From contig CM022376.1 in assembly GCA_011800155.1 (NCBI GenBank), forward strand, positions 372,001-436,000: a stretch of 64,000 nucleotides of DNA, in the 5' to 3' direction. The notes beneath the pieces are model-generated. The model had not been told where the DNA came from. It did not search any database and was given only the letters and a program-made list of their open reading frames with translations. Positions 47,575-57,991 of this stretch are shown here, one piece after another. This DNA is from Flammulina velutipes (Eukaryota; Basidiomycota; Agaricomycetes; Agaricales; Physalacriaceae). The first letter of the stretch is position 1. Each line of letters starts with the position of its first letter. A program made the translations under genes and the position numbers.

Positions 47575-48402
47575 CTACCGGACTCCCATCAAACGGCACG
47601 GAACTACGGGGCCTCGGAGGGCCGGAACTGGAGGAGGTCGGAGAGGTGGAGGGAGGAAGAATGGGATTGAGCCTCGAGCTCGCGGAGGGATTGGGCAGTA
47701 GCCCGGAGATGCTGGGAGATGGCCTCGACGCGATCGGCGCGGTGGTGAAGGTCGACGACGTATTGGGATAGGACGTCGGCTCCCTCGTCGAACCAGGAGT
47801 TTGGCGTATACGACAGGCTGCGAGTTAGGCGATGATGGGGGGAACCAGGGACTAATTGGACTATCAGGATGCAAGGAATAGAGAAGGAAGAAAGGAGAAC
47901 GCACGGGGGTGAGAAGGCGGGGAGACCGTTCGGGTCGGGGCCTGAAGGACATTCTCTACGACCCAGCAGGACCAACCGGTTGGGAGGGGCCAGGACCCAG
48001 CGGACGCGACGGTGGACGGAATGGGGAAAAACAGAAGGGTTGTCGTAGGAGGTGAAAGGGGAACCGGTTCATGGAGAACATAACGGTGGTGTCGTACGAA
48101 TGGCTCGCAAGCTGCAGGGCAGCGCGAACCGAATCGAAGGCGGGATGGTGTATGACTTCGGCAATTTGGACATTGGACAAACCTTGGGTCATCGCCACCT
48201 ACACGCGATGAACACGGCTCGATGGACCTACCAAAAAGAAACGAAAAATTGGACGTACCCATTCGCCGTACAGAAGAGGAAAACGATTGGGAATCTCGGA
48301 GGACCCCTGCCAAACCAACTCCAGACTATTCTCTACTAGTCGTTGCGCACGCTCGCCGTCTAACGGAAACGAAAAGGATACATTGAAGCTGGTCGACGAC
48401 AT
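47575..48402 (-). pseudogene. Antisense gene B in the retrotransposon cargo, stop-interrupted
   Basis: The frame starts MSSTSFNVSFSFPLDGERAQ (48402) and runs VENSLELVWQGSSEIPNRFP and YGEWVRPIFRFFLVGPSS to an in-frame TAG at about 48199. The same frame then continues VAMTQGLSNVQIAEVIHHPA and FDSVRAALQLASHSYDTTVM to a second stop near 47956; Pro/Arg-rich frames follow to 47575. The frame is opposite to gag-pol. The protein-like composition, and the preserved frame either side of one TAG, suggest a real gene damaged by point mutation. Family unknown to me. Confidence 0.5.
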
Positions 48403-49617
48403 TGTACTATGACTTTACAGGACGAAGTTACGCGTGGCGGATTTAAGTGGAACGTTGGACCAGGGTTCAAACGCGTCCAACGAATCGGAAGATGCCGACG
48501 AACTCTATCAAGGGAAATCTGCCAAAGAAGAGGATCGGACACCAAAGCTTACTGGAATCGAAGAAGCACGGAGAACTCCCCGACACACGGGACGATCATG
48601 GACAGCCTGCACTGATGAAGGGTAGTGATGACGCACTTGCCTTTCTGATGGGACGTTGGACAAGGGATTGATGCTCACTATGCCAGATTTTGAATTGCCG
48701 TTGATTTCATCCTTTTTAGTAAACAAGTGTACACTGTTGCACAGCCTCCCTGTATCCCCGTCTCCGCCCTCCTGTAACAGTGTAAGTACTTTCGTTTTTT
48801 CAAGCCAAATATTCGTGAGGCATACTTCCAATCAATTCTTTTCATGCAACTCGCACACAACTGTTATATGTTCATGTAGGAATATGTGGACAGTATTCTA
48901 TCCACTTGTCCACTTTGCATTCTCGAACATGCTGCCTCGGGCACAGATGACATCTTGGCCTCCACGATGTCCGCCCAACTCCGAGCCCCATCGTTTCCCT
49001 CAGTTGATTCGCATTATTGTATGTCTGCTACATAGTTCTTTACATACACTCAAGAACGACACCACAATAATAGATGCTCTTCATGCAAAGATTATACTCA
49101 TCTGGGTCGAGATGGTAGACTTGTATGGTACTGGCTAGTTTGACTCGCGATCCAGCGCGACGTGCCTTCATTCTTAACATCTGGTTGGCGACATTTAAAA
49201 ACAAGCAGGACTGTCAACAAATGAGATGCAAGAACAAACCTGCAGAAAAGATAGTGTGATGAGATGTATAATCAGGGAAAACATTGTCAACTGCTCAGCC
49301 CACACATTGTGGATGTTGGGGACTGGCAAAGGCAAGGCAAAGGAGCAAAGAGCGCTAGCAAACATTCAGTGTGTGGCACCCGATCTAACCAAAGTCCAAA
49401 CTTTGGACACACCCTGGTCTGGTTGTAGGATTGCTAAAAGAAACTCCACGTAGTCACTCTCTTGTTTGAGTTGGAATTTGACAAAATATAGAAGTCTCCG
49501 AATTCGTAGTTGGGATTATCAGTGCGCTCAGGTGACAGGTACATTGTGGCGTGAGGAAATAACCAAGTCATCTTAGGTCTAGCAAGGGTACTGCCGACAC
49601 AGTCGGCACCCCCCAAG
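48403..49617. other. Segment between antisense gene B and the palindrome
   Basis: A plus-strand frame near 48434–48625 has an acidic, protein-like composition (GSNASNESEDADELYQGK) but lacks an ATG and ends quickly. A GTAAGT donor near 48783 and a TAG acceptor near 48880 suggest splicing of an unknown transcript. Just before the palindrome a small hairpin (TGCCGAC/GTCGGCA) lies at about 49592–49608. No gene supported. Confidence 0.3.
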
Positions 49618-52312
49618 TAACTAGTTGCCAGCTCTTATTAATTAGGCCATTTTGGCAGGCTAATATGGCTGGCTGGCGGGCAGGGGGCGGGCTGGAATGG
49701 GGCGGGATGGGTCCCAAATATGGATAGGAATTGATGGGAGCATGTAGGGATTGATGGGCAGGGGAGGGGGAGCAGGGGATGGGGAAATGTGGCCACACAT
49801 AAATCCGGACCTAGGGATTGATGGGTACTGATGTCATTGATTGCCCAGGGGGATGGGGGATGGGGATAGGAATTGTGGCACCAGGAAAATCCGGACCTAG
49901 GGTTTGATGGGGACAGGGGATGGGGGATGGGGACAGGGGAAATGTGGCCACAGGAAAATCCGGACCTAGGGATTGATGGGAACTGATGGGATTGATGGGG
50001 GAGGGGATGGGGGATGGGGGCAGGGGGATTGGGGCAGGGGACAATTGTGGCACCAGGATAAATACTGGGCTATTGCCAGGGTATGAGGAGGGTATGGGAG
50101 GGATGATTGTAGGTTGAAAAATAAAATTCTTTCTAACTATCAGAAACATGAATGGGGGTGTGGCAGCTACTGAAACCAATAATAAAACGATGTGTGGCGC
50201 ATTTTTAATCGAGGAGCACATACCTCGGATCGACCTGGGGTTGCTCTAGATGTCTTCCTATTGAAAAATGGATGTGTGCAGCACAAAGAACCATGTAAAA
50301 ACACGAAGATTTGGCTGAGAAACAAGCAGAACATTATTGAAAATCCATCAAAAAGCACCAAAAAGGGAGCAGCACTTTGCCCTCGCTTGGGGGTGACCTG
50401 AAACCACTTGTAGGTCGTCCAGACACCTTTGGGGCATTGTATATGTCACTCAGTTAGGTCCCCAGGTCAACAGGACCCTTGGATATGATCAAAATGCCAA
50501 AAACCCGGACCACATAGCTTTGGGCCACACTATCAACTTGCCATGACCTGGGGACACCTTGTATTCGAAGATATATGTATATAATGCTCTAATCATGAGT
50601 TAGATGAAGTCTGGAGTGTGAAAAATGCGGTCAAAAGCTTGGATATATCCCAAATAATGTCCCCCAAGAAAGCACACATACCATCAACTTCCCCTGACCT
50701 CTGGGTCGTCCCAATGTGTTCTATTATCATTATATATGATGTATTAGCATCCCAGATGTGTCCCCAGTGTGTTAAAATGCGAACATTCATGATACTAGGT
50801 GAACCCTTATTCACCCTTCCTCCTCAAGTACACCCATTGGTTCGCATATCTACATCTTTAGGACTGTTCTAATAGTCATTTAACATCATATAGATGATAT
50901 CTTGGGGCCCAGGTCATAGGTAGACCTCGAAGATACACCCCTTTGGTACATGGTGAGGATATGATCCTTGTACTAATTCTCAAATGTCCATGCTCTATAT
51001 TGAAGGGTGTTCAACCTGGGACATATTCTGGGAAGCTAAAAACACATTGTATGATGTTAAAATCAATAGTCCACCACTCAGATGTGTGATAGTTGGGGTG
51101 GTTCTTGCTGTAGAAGGAGGGGATATAAATTATTGTACCATTTATATTCGCATTTTGACACACTGGGGACACATCTGGGATGCTAATACATCATATATAA
51201 TGATAATAGAACACATTGTGACGACCCAGATGTCAGGGGAAGTTGATGGTATGTGTGCTTTCTTGGGGGACATTATTTGGGATATATCCAAGCTTTTGAC
51301 CGCATTTTTCACACTCCAGACTTCATCTAACTCATGATTAGAGCATTATATACATATATCTTCGAATATAAGGTGTCCCCAGGTCATGGCAAGTTGATAG
51401 TGTGGCCCAAAGCTGTGTGGTCCGGGTTTTAGCATTTTAACCATATCCAAGGGTCCTGTTGACCTGGGGACCTAACTGAGTGACATATACAATGCCCCAA
51501 AGGTGTCTGGACGACCTACAAGTGGTTCCAGGTTACCCCCAAGCGAGGGCAAAGTGCTGCTCCCTTTTTGGTGCTTTTTGATGGATTTTCAATAATGTTC
51601 TGTTTGTTTCTCAGCCAAATCTTCGTGTTTTTACATGGTTCTTTGTGCTGCACACATCCATTTTTCAATAGGAAGACATCTAGAGCAACCCCAGGTCGAT
51701 CCGAGGTATGTGCTCCTCGATTAAAAATGCGCCACACATCGTTTTATTATTGGTTTCAGTAGCTGCCACACCCCCATTCATGTTTCTGATAGTTAGAAAG
51801 AATTTTATTTTTCAACCTACAATCATCCCTCCCATACCCTCCTCATACCCTGGCAATAGCCCAGTATTTATCCTGGTGCCACAATTGTCCCCTGCCCCCA
51901 ATCCCCCTGCCCCATCCCCCATCCCCTCCCCCATCAATCCCATCAGTTCCCATCAATCCCTAGGTCCGGATTTTCCTGTGGCCACATTTCCCCTGTCCCC
52001 ATCCCCCATCCCCTGTCCCCATCAAACCCTAGGTCCGGATTTTCCTGGTGCCACAATTCCTATCCCCATCCCCCATCCCCCTGGGCAATCAATGACATCA
52101 GTACCCATCAATCCCTAGGTCCGGATTTATGTGTAGCCACATTTCCCCATCCCCTGCTCCCCCTCCCCCTGCCCATCAATCCCTACATGCTCCCATCAAT
52201 TCCTATCCATATTTGGGACCCATCCCGCCCCATCCCAGCCCGCCCCCTGCCCGCCAGCCAGCCATATTAGCCTGCCAAAATGGCCTAATTAATAAGAGCT
52301 GGCAACTAGTTA
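49618..52312. mobile_element. Nested foldback element: 2.7-kb near-perfect palindrome
   Basis: Two inverted arms of equal length (49618–50783 and 51147–52312, 1166 bp each) surround a 363-bp loop (50784–51146). The tips read ACTAGTTGCC…GGCAACTAGT flanked by TA on both sides, which fits a TA target duplication. Stretches I compared differ at about 1–3% of positions, mostly transitions. Open frames are present but are mirrored in both arms and consist of low-complexity Pro-rich translations of G-rich repeats, so no transposase is encoded. It is best read as a non-autonomous foldback/MITE-like element inserted into the gypsy cargo. Confidence 0.88.
49830..50060. repeat. G-rich minisatellite in the palindrome arm (mirrored at about 51875–52110)
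   Basis: Degenerate repeats of GGGGATGGGG, GGGGACAGGGG and the block AAATCCGGACCTAGGGATTG recur in this arm with intervening ATTGATGGG. The reverse complement forms C-rich repeats in the other arm. The runs of three to five G could form G-quadruplexes. Confidence 0.8.
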
Positions 52313-52534
52313 TTTGGCCCCGCCACTATCACCTATTAACTAGTTATCTGTATAGCATAGGGTGGGATGGGATCGGCAACTCACGCTTATAATCACGAAC
52401 ACGAGGAGGAAGGACGCGAAGGGAACGGAGCCGAGGCGCGTACACTGGAAAAACTTCGGAAAAATAGGATACATCAACTGCATTCGCTTTCAAACTACGG
52501 GCGCGAACCTACACGACAACAAACAGGAAAACCA

Positions 52535-53697
52535 CTACTCTAAGTCGACGTCAAACTCCTTTTTGACATAATCGGCATGGTCCCTGTATTCCGCCCCCTC
52601 GTCATCACTTTCGCTCATGGATTCGCGAGTGGAATCGCTAGTTTGGACGTCCACGAGGGGCGGAATGGCGTTGTCGTCCGCGACCACTCCCGGAACGGGA
52701 CTCCAAGGGGGAGGACTGGTAGGATGGTACGCGAGTGGGGACAGGAGTCGGGAAGAACCCCCTGTAGTCGAAGGCGCCACAAGTGCATTGGCCCCGGTGG
52801 CCCGGGAGGTTGGAAGAGTAGTTGGAGGCGAGGCGTGTCAAGCCGGAAGGCGCGCTCCTAGGTCTCTCCGGGACCCCCGACGTGCGCGCTGGTCGCCCCC
52901 ATGGCTCTGGCGCCGTCGACCCAAGTACTGGATCTCGGGGTCCTCGACCCTCCCTGACCTGGTTATGCGCTGGGTAAACACGACTCTGGGAGTAGGACTG
53001 TAGCGGGGGAGTGGGGGCGGAGATTGGAGGGGACGAGATGGAAGATGCGACGGCCTGACCGACGGCCTGACTGAGGATCGCCAATTGTCGACGGCTGAGG
53101 AAGAGACCGCTCGATTCTGGACAACGGAGGTCATGAAGGCTGCGACTGGCTCGAAGGACGACGTACCCGACGCCGGGTGGGACAACGGGCGGTTCCTAAG
53201 CGAAGGAGGACGTTCCTGCACGTCGGGAATGCACCCCATCCACGGAGACAGCGGAGACGCGTGCTATCCTGCGCACGCTGCGACAGCGCCTCTGCATCCA
53301 AATCCCACCTGGGATTGTTTACGATCAAAAGGAAGATACGGTGGCTCCACATGAAGTTCACGATTTGGGTGAGCTGGCGCTGAGCGAGGACGTCGAGAGC
53401 GGTGCAATCCAAGTGGGGATGACCAGCAGCAACGAGGGCTGCGTTCAGCTCGCGAACGTCCGCCTGGGAAATGGTTAGGAAGGAGGAGAAGATGAGTCGT
53501 GAGAAGGGACTTGCATATTGGCTGCGGAAGATGGAGAGGTAGTCCTCAAGCTGCCTAGGGGACAGCTCCAAGCCAAAATGTTCGTGCGCCTTGACAGTGC
53601 TAAGGGCGCATTTGACGAGACGGTCAAGCTCATCGTAGCGCTGCTGAACAACTGGGTTCTCGATTGGGGAAGAAGCGGCGTTGGGAGTGTTGGACAT
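52535..53697 (-). pseudogene. Antisense gene A in the retrotransposon cargo, frames broken
   Basis: It starts MSNTPNAASSPIENPVVQQR (53697), 75–80 bp downstream of a minus-strand TATA box (TATAAAGAGG, about 53771–53780). The first 170 residues look like a genuine helical protein: YDELDRLVKCALSTVKAHEH, LSPRQLEDYLSIFRSQYASP, ADVRELNAALVAAGHPHLDC and TQIVNFMWSHRIFLLIVNNP. The frame then changes several times through a Ser/Pro/Arg-rich part (VQNRAVSSSAVDNWR, then SSISSPPISAPTPP) and ends in an acidic stretch (SMSESDDEGAEY, KKEFDVDLE). The 5' end lies about 220 bp from the 3' LTR. The family is not known to me; not gag, pol or envelope by sequence. Confidence 0.55.
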
Positions 53698-53770
53698 GGT
53701 GGAAATTTTTTTCAGGCTTTGGGGCTTGAGATGGTAGCGTTGGCTGGGAAATTTTCCTATCCGCGCGGCC

Positions 53771-53780
53771 CTCTTTATAG
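53771..53780 (-). promoter_or_regulatory. TATA box of antisense gene A
   Basis: On the minus strand TATAAAGAGG lies about 75 bp before the ATG of the antisense frame, suggesting the gene has its own promoter and is not only read from the LTR. Confidence 0.45.
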
Positions 53781-53903
53781 TGCCACCCCTCGCCACAGGA
53801 ATTACCGAATGGAAGACGGAGCCAAATCCTTGCGACATTTATGGCGCGGACACACGGGTTAGGACAAATTCGCCGATTTCACACCATGGAGGAGTTCACA
53901 TTC

Positions 53904-53917
53904 AAGTTGGGGGGAGA
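53904..53917 (+). promoter_or_regulatory. Polypurine tract
   Basis: AAGTTGGGGGGAGA directly precedes the 3' LTR (TGTACAG at 53918), the normal place for the plus-strand primer. Confidence 0.85.
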
Positions 53918-54708
53918 TGTACAGCCTGCACTTGGGCTGAGTGCAGAACTGATACTAAACATGGGTGTGGCGCACGACGGCGCCAGCGCCATATAGGTCG
54001 GAACGTGTGAACGCGCCATCCACGGCGCGTCCGCATTAGGAACATATGGCGCAGCACTTCACACGGCACAAGCATGGATGTTTCAGAACACGGAAGCTAC
54101 CGAACTAATCGATGGATTGCAACGATCGATAACGAGAAGATCCAGATCGATGGGAAGAGATTACACCAAGGCTGTGCGCCATGCATGGCGCCCAGGCACC
54201 TTCGGGAATCTGGATGCCAAAGCCGACAGGAACGGAGAGAATTACCACCCTCGAAGAGTCATATCGCGAGGTGGTCTGACTCGACGCGACGGAACGCCAA
54301 TCACATCACGGACTCAAACCCCGGATCGTCGCACGATCGCTCGATCAGGGTACATGACACAGGCATCGAGAGGTCTAAGCGTAGAACTAGACGGAAGAGA
54401 AAGCCGACAGCGTACAGTATAAATACTGTAGCATGTCGTAGAAACACATATATAGAATTATCACCCCACAATATCAACACAGAAGCCCCTTGCAACTGTC
54501 GAGAGACTTTTGGAACCTATACTTTCGCGCACGTGTTAGTACTTCGATGAACGCGTACTTGGAAGCGCCACCGTCATCTGCGACAGCTCGCTGCCCGACT
54601 TCTTCACCTACCAAGGTCTGCGACCTTGGTGCGCCAGAACAAGAGCAGGAATCCACCGGGTAGTCCCCTCAACATCACAACGAACTCAGACTCGTTAAGA
54701 GATCTATA
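53918..54708 (+). repeat. 3' LTR (791 bp)
   Basis: Same length as the 5' LTR with five base differences by direct reading. Relative to the left copy: C to T in TGGACG/TGGATG, G to A in GACGCAGG/GACACAGG, C to T in CACGCG/CACGTG, C to T in TCGACG/TCGATG, and A to G in CTTAGAAG/CTTGGAAG. Confidence 0.95.
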
Positions 54709-54712
54709 GAAC
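54709..54712. repeat. Target-site duplication GAAC, right copy
   Basis: GAAC directly follows the 3' LTR and matches the four bases before the 5' LTR. A 4-bp duplication is one base shorter than the 5 bp common in gypsy elements but within known variation. Confidence 0.8.
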
Positions 54713-56719
54713 CTCCGTCGCCTCCAAATTATCGAACGTAGAGTCGACGGTATTCGACACGTCTCCTCCATTCCCGTCAGAAAGGGCTGCAAAAAGAGGT
54801 CTTTAATAAATATCCAAAAACGATAGACACACATACCATGCCCGGCCCGTGTCTTTGATTACGGAAACGACTTCATCTTCGAGAGGGATGGACTAGTAGC
54901 GTCCAAAAACCTATCCCAAGGACGATGCGGACATGCCTGCAGGAGCGAAGTTCGTCAAGTTTTCCACCACAACGAGGCTGACTCCACCCATCCCCAGGAT
55001 GGGGACACGACATGGAGCGAGAGCTCGAGGATCCAGCGAAACGCCTCCTTTGCAGATAACAAGAGACCGACGAGCACATCCTGCGATTGGAGGATGAGCA
55101 TGATGTCCATATCCGTATCCGTCGTGATGCCTCTCATGACGTGGTGCCGGGTACGTGTATCTGGTCTGAAGGTCATCGCAGGGCGACGGAATGAGGAAAT
55201 GAGATGGGCGGAGGAAGACAGACAGGAAAAGGGCGTGGACATAGACTCGTCCTGGGTGTGATATGGACAGAACGGGCGATGTGATCGCCAATTGGCCACT
55301 CTCCGCAACGACCTGGAGAATCTGGACTTCCGTGCTTAGACGTAGAGTGTTCGTCGTACTACTGTTGAACGGTGATAGAGTGGTCGAAAGTATCTAGCGA
55401 TTCATTAGCGGTGCGGTACGCTAATATGACAGGCTCTCGTCAGTGGTTACACATCGTAGACGAAAATAGAACTTACCAATTTTGCTTCGAGCCATGAATG
55501 AATGGGTCGGAGAACAATACGGACAACAAAATTGAAATTCCTTCCAGGAAATTAGACCTATGGTCAACGTCGGAGTCGGAAGTAGTAGCGGAAGATGAAT
55601 TGGAAAAGCGATGAACATTATATAATAAATAAGTAGGAAAGTTGTCTACAACAGACGCGTTAGTCTAATGTATGGTTCGTTCAGTATCAGAAGAAATCCA
55701 ATTTGATCCAAATGCTTCGGTCATAGGCAGAGGGAGATTAATGCCAGGTAGGAGGAACCAAGGTCACCCAAGGCATCTCGTCGACATACACCATCTAGGG
55801 TGAGAAATATCATTAGTGCTTGGTTTGAAGCGTCGCAATATGAGAGTATACCATGCCATGCCATCCAATACGGTAAAATCGAGCTCAATTACGACCTAAG
55901 TCGCCACGCAACTCACGCGTAGTGCAGCTTCATAACGTGTTGCAAATTGAGCATTGCAGGAGGTCAAACAAGCCCTAGTGAACAAATTTGTGTTCCCGGC
56001 GCAAATTAGACCACGTACTCGTAACATTAAGAACATAAGAATTGGCAGATGTTGGTTGGCCTGTTGGGAGATGAGCCAGATCTTAACCAAGACAAGAACT
56101 AGGGCAGCAGTTGGCACACTTGTTGAGAGGATTTTCTTGTACATATGGACGTGCAGTGATAAGGGTCATGAAGGAAAATATCCGAGCGCTCGTAGATTCT
56201 TCGAACATGAACATGAGCGAGTGTTCAGAGATTGGTCGTGTTCTAGTTTTCTCGTGCTCGCGACAGCTAGTCGCAAGTAAAATCGCACGCTAAACAGCAA
56301 GTCTAGCGTACTCTTTTAAATTAAGCAAGAACCCGGCGACAGCCAGATTCCTTCTCATTATCCGTGGAGGTAAGTTGTCAAGTTTTATGTGTACGTAATC
56401 AAGCGACTCGTTGAATCAAATTGAAATATCTCAATCGTACATATTGACTTGTATTACAACTTGTAGTCTTAGTGGTTAGTGATTCTTTCTCGCTAAAAAT
56501 GTGCCGCTGTTAGCTTCTAATTGGAGCACTGTTTCCCTTTAACCTCATATCTAGTCTACACTGACATACAGGCCGGCTGACACTGAAGCACACATGGTAG
56601 AGATAGAAAGATGGATTAAAACAGTAATAAAAGGAGACGAGCTACTAAATTTGTACACAGTTATAGAGAGGCGAGTAAGGAATATTGATATGTAAGAGAT
56701 GACGGTGAATTTAAATCCT
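54713..56719. other. Right flank of the retrotransposon, no firm gene
   Basis: Minus-strand frames at 54604–55310 overlap in three registers. Joining the two flanks of the element leaves an open minus-strand reading across the insertion point. A minus-strand frame at 55896–56144 has one hydrophobic segment (TAALVLVLVKIWLI) and might be a membrane protein remnant. None has a domain I can name. Confidence 0.35.
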
Positions 56720-57491
56720 TTAGTCGTTGAAAAACCTGTCTAATGTCGCCCGAGGAACTCCATTCTCAGGAGGGGGAAGGTCGATGCCGGGGAGCTCTCT
56801 CAAGCGACACAAAAGGCGCATTAATGGTGTGGAAGGTGATGGCGGACAATCTAGGATGGTCCTGCATATGGGGCAGCGATAAGTGGCGAAAGACATGGGA
56901 GCGTCCAAACCACGCCTGATGTATGGCTTAAGGTATGTTTGAAGCTGGACCGAGAACAGGGAGAAGAGACAATCCGAGCAACATGAATGTCCACACGAGG
57001 TTCTGTGTATCAATTTAGCGACACGACAGTAGACCAATGGGAGAACGTACGTGTAGGGAGCGTCCATGACGAGAAAACACACTGGACACCCGAGTTCAGA
57101 AACGATTTCACGGAGGAGCTACGAGGCCATGATTAAATAGACGCAGATAGGATGACAGGCTTACCTCCGCACCCTCCTGTGTTTGCCAAATATCAGCGGA
57201 TGTACTGATCCCCGTACTTGTTGCTGGGTTCTCCGCACCAAGCTAAGAGGCTTTCAGAAATACAGAAGACGTAGTTGGAATGGCAGGCTTACCTCTGCAC
57301 CTTCCCGCACTTGCAAAACATTAGCGGAAGTGATAACCTCTGTGCTCGCTGTTGTGTTGTCTGCACCAAGCTAAGAGGGGTTTTGAGAATAGAGGACGTA
57401 GACAGAAGGATAGGCAGACCTCCGCGCCCTCCTGCGTTTGCAAGATTTCAACTGGTGTGTTAACTTCCGTGCTGGCTATTGGGTCCTCCAT
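56720..57491 (-). CDS. RING-finger protein with tandemly duplicated exons
   Basis: Five exons: 57491–57420, 57370–57293, 57242–57165, 57118–57051 and 57002–56720. They total 579 nt, giving 192 aa. Exons 1–3 encode three versions of one short module: ASTEVNTPVEILQTQEGAE, then LGADNTTASTEV…VREGAE, then LGAENPATSTGI…TQEGAE. Exons 2 and 3 are each 78 nt and in phase 0. Exon 4 begins the RING (LLREIVSELGCPVCFLVMDA), and exon 5 holds SCGHSCCSDCLF and CPICRTIL, completing a C-x2-C…C-x-H-x2-C-x2-C…C-x2-C zinc site. RING domains of this type are E3 ubiquitin ligases that bind an E2; the partner is unknown. The C-terminus LDRFFND resembles that of the RING gene at 62.4 kb. Confidence 0.82.
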
Positions 57492-57991
57492 ACAAGGTCA
57501 AGCAAATTATGCACAGTAGCTTGTATCGAATATGGCTTTTATACATAATCATGGATCTACTTGAGAACAAGAATAGACAAAACGGGATATCTGGATAACA
57601 AGGGCGCGCTCGCATGAAGGTCGCTTAGTTACGTTCAAAGAGAGAAATCATGACGACGCACTGGCGCATAATAGGACAAGCTCTCCAAGGTTGACGCGTC
57701 TGAATGCACATATGCAGTGACAACATCCCGACGAAGATGCACGAGGGAGATTCAGGCGGCTTTGGTATTTTTTGGGTCTACGGCTTTTGTTCCTCAATGA
57801 GAACAAGAACACGCCAAGGATCTCGTCAAGTCGCGACGACGAGTCGCAACAAGGAGGTACACTGAACGGATAGTCCAGCATGTCGGCGCAGGAGTCCAAA
57901 AAGTATGATGCGATGCGGGGTAGCCACCTGGTGTTTGGTCTTATTATTTGCTTCACTACTTTTATAGAATCTATACATTCATGCTCGGAAG
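57492..57991. other. Short intergenic region
   Basis: It lies between the RING gene and the 3' end of WD40 gene 1. A minus-strand frame (57648–57956) overlaps it without a recognisable domain. Nothing else seen. Confidence 0.3.

Larger units (their letters stand above)
39742..54708 (+). mobile_element. Ty3/gypsy LTR retrotransposon with 7-kb extra segment
   Basis: Two 791-bp direct LTRs bound a 15-kb element. The four bases GAAC immediately outside each end (39738–39741 and 54709–54712) are a target-site duplication. Order inside: primer-binding-site candidate, gag, protease, reverse transcriptase/RNase H, integrase. This order, with integrase last, defines Ty3/gypsy (Metaviridae-type). After integrase comes an unusual 7-kb segment with antisense genes and a nested palindromic element, then a polypurine tract and the 3' LTR. 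All protein domains are recognisable but the frame is broken several times. Confidence 0.95.

Noticed and set aside
48656..49138. 160-codon plus-strand frame between antisense gene B and the palindrome
   Set aside because: It has biased Ser/Cys-rich composition, no domain, and crosses plausible splice sites; left as non-coding.
49592..49624. Hairpin TGCCGAC/GTCGGCA followed by CTAG, reminiscent of a Helitron 3' end
   Set aside because: No matching 5' TC end or Rep/helicase was seen, and the CTAG belongs to the palindrome tip, which also occurs at the other end without the hairpin.
49811..52118. Pro-rich 136-codon frames in both palindrome arms
   Set aside because: They are mirror copies translated from low-complexity C-rich repeats, so not likely genes.
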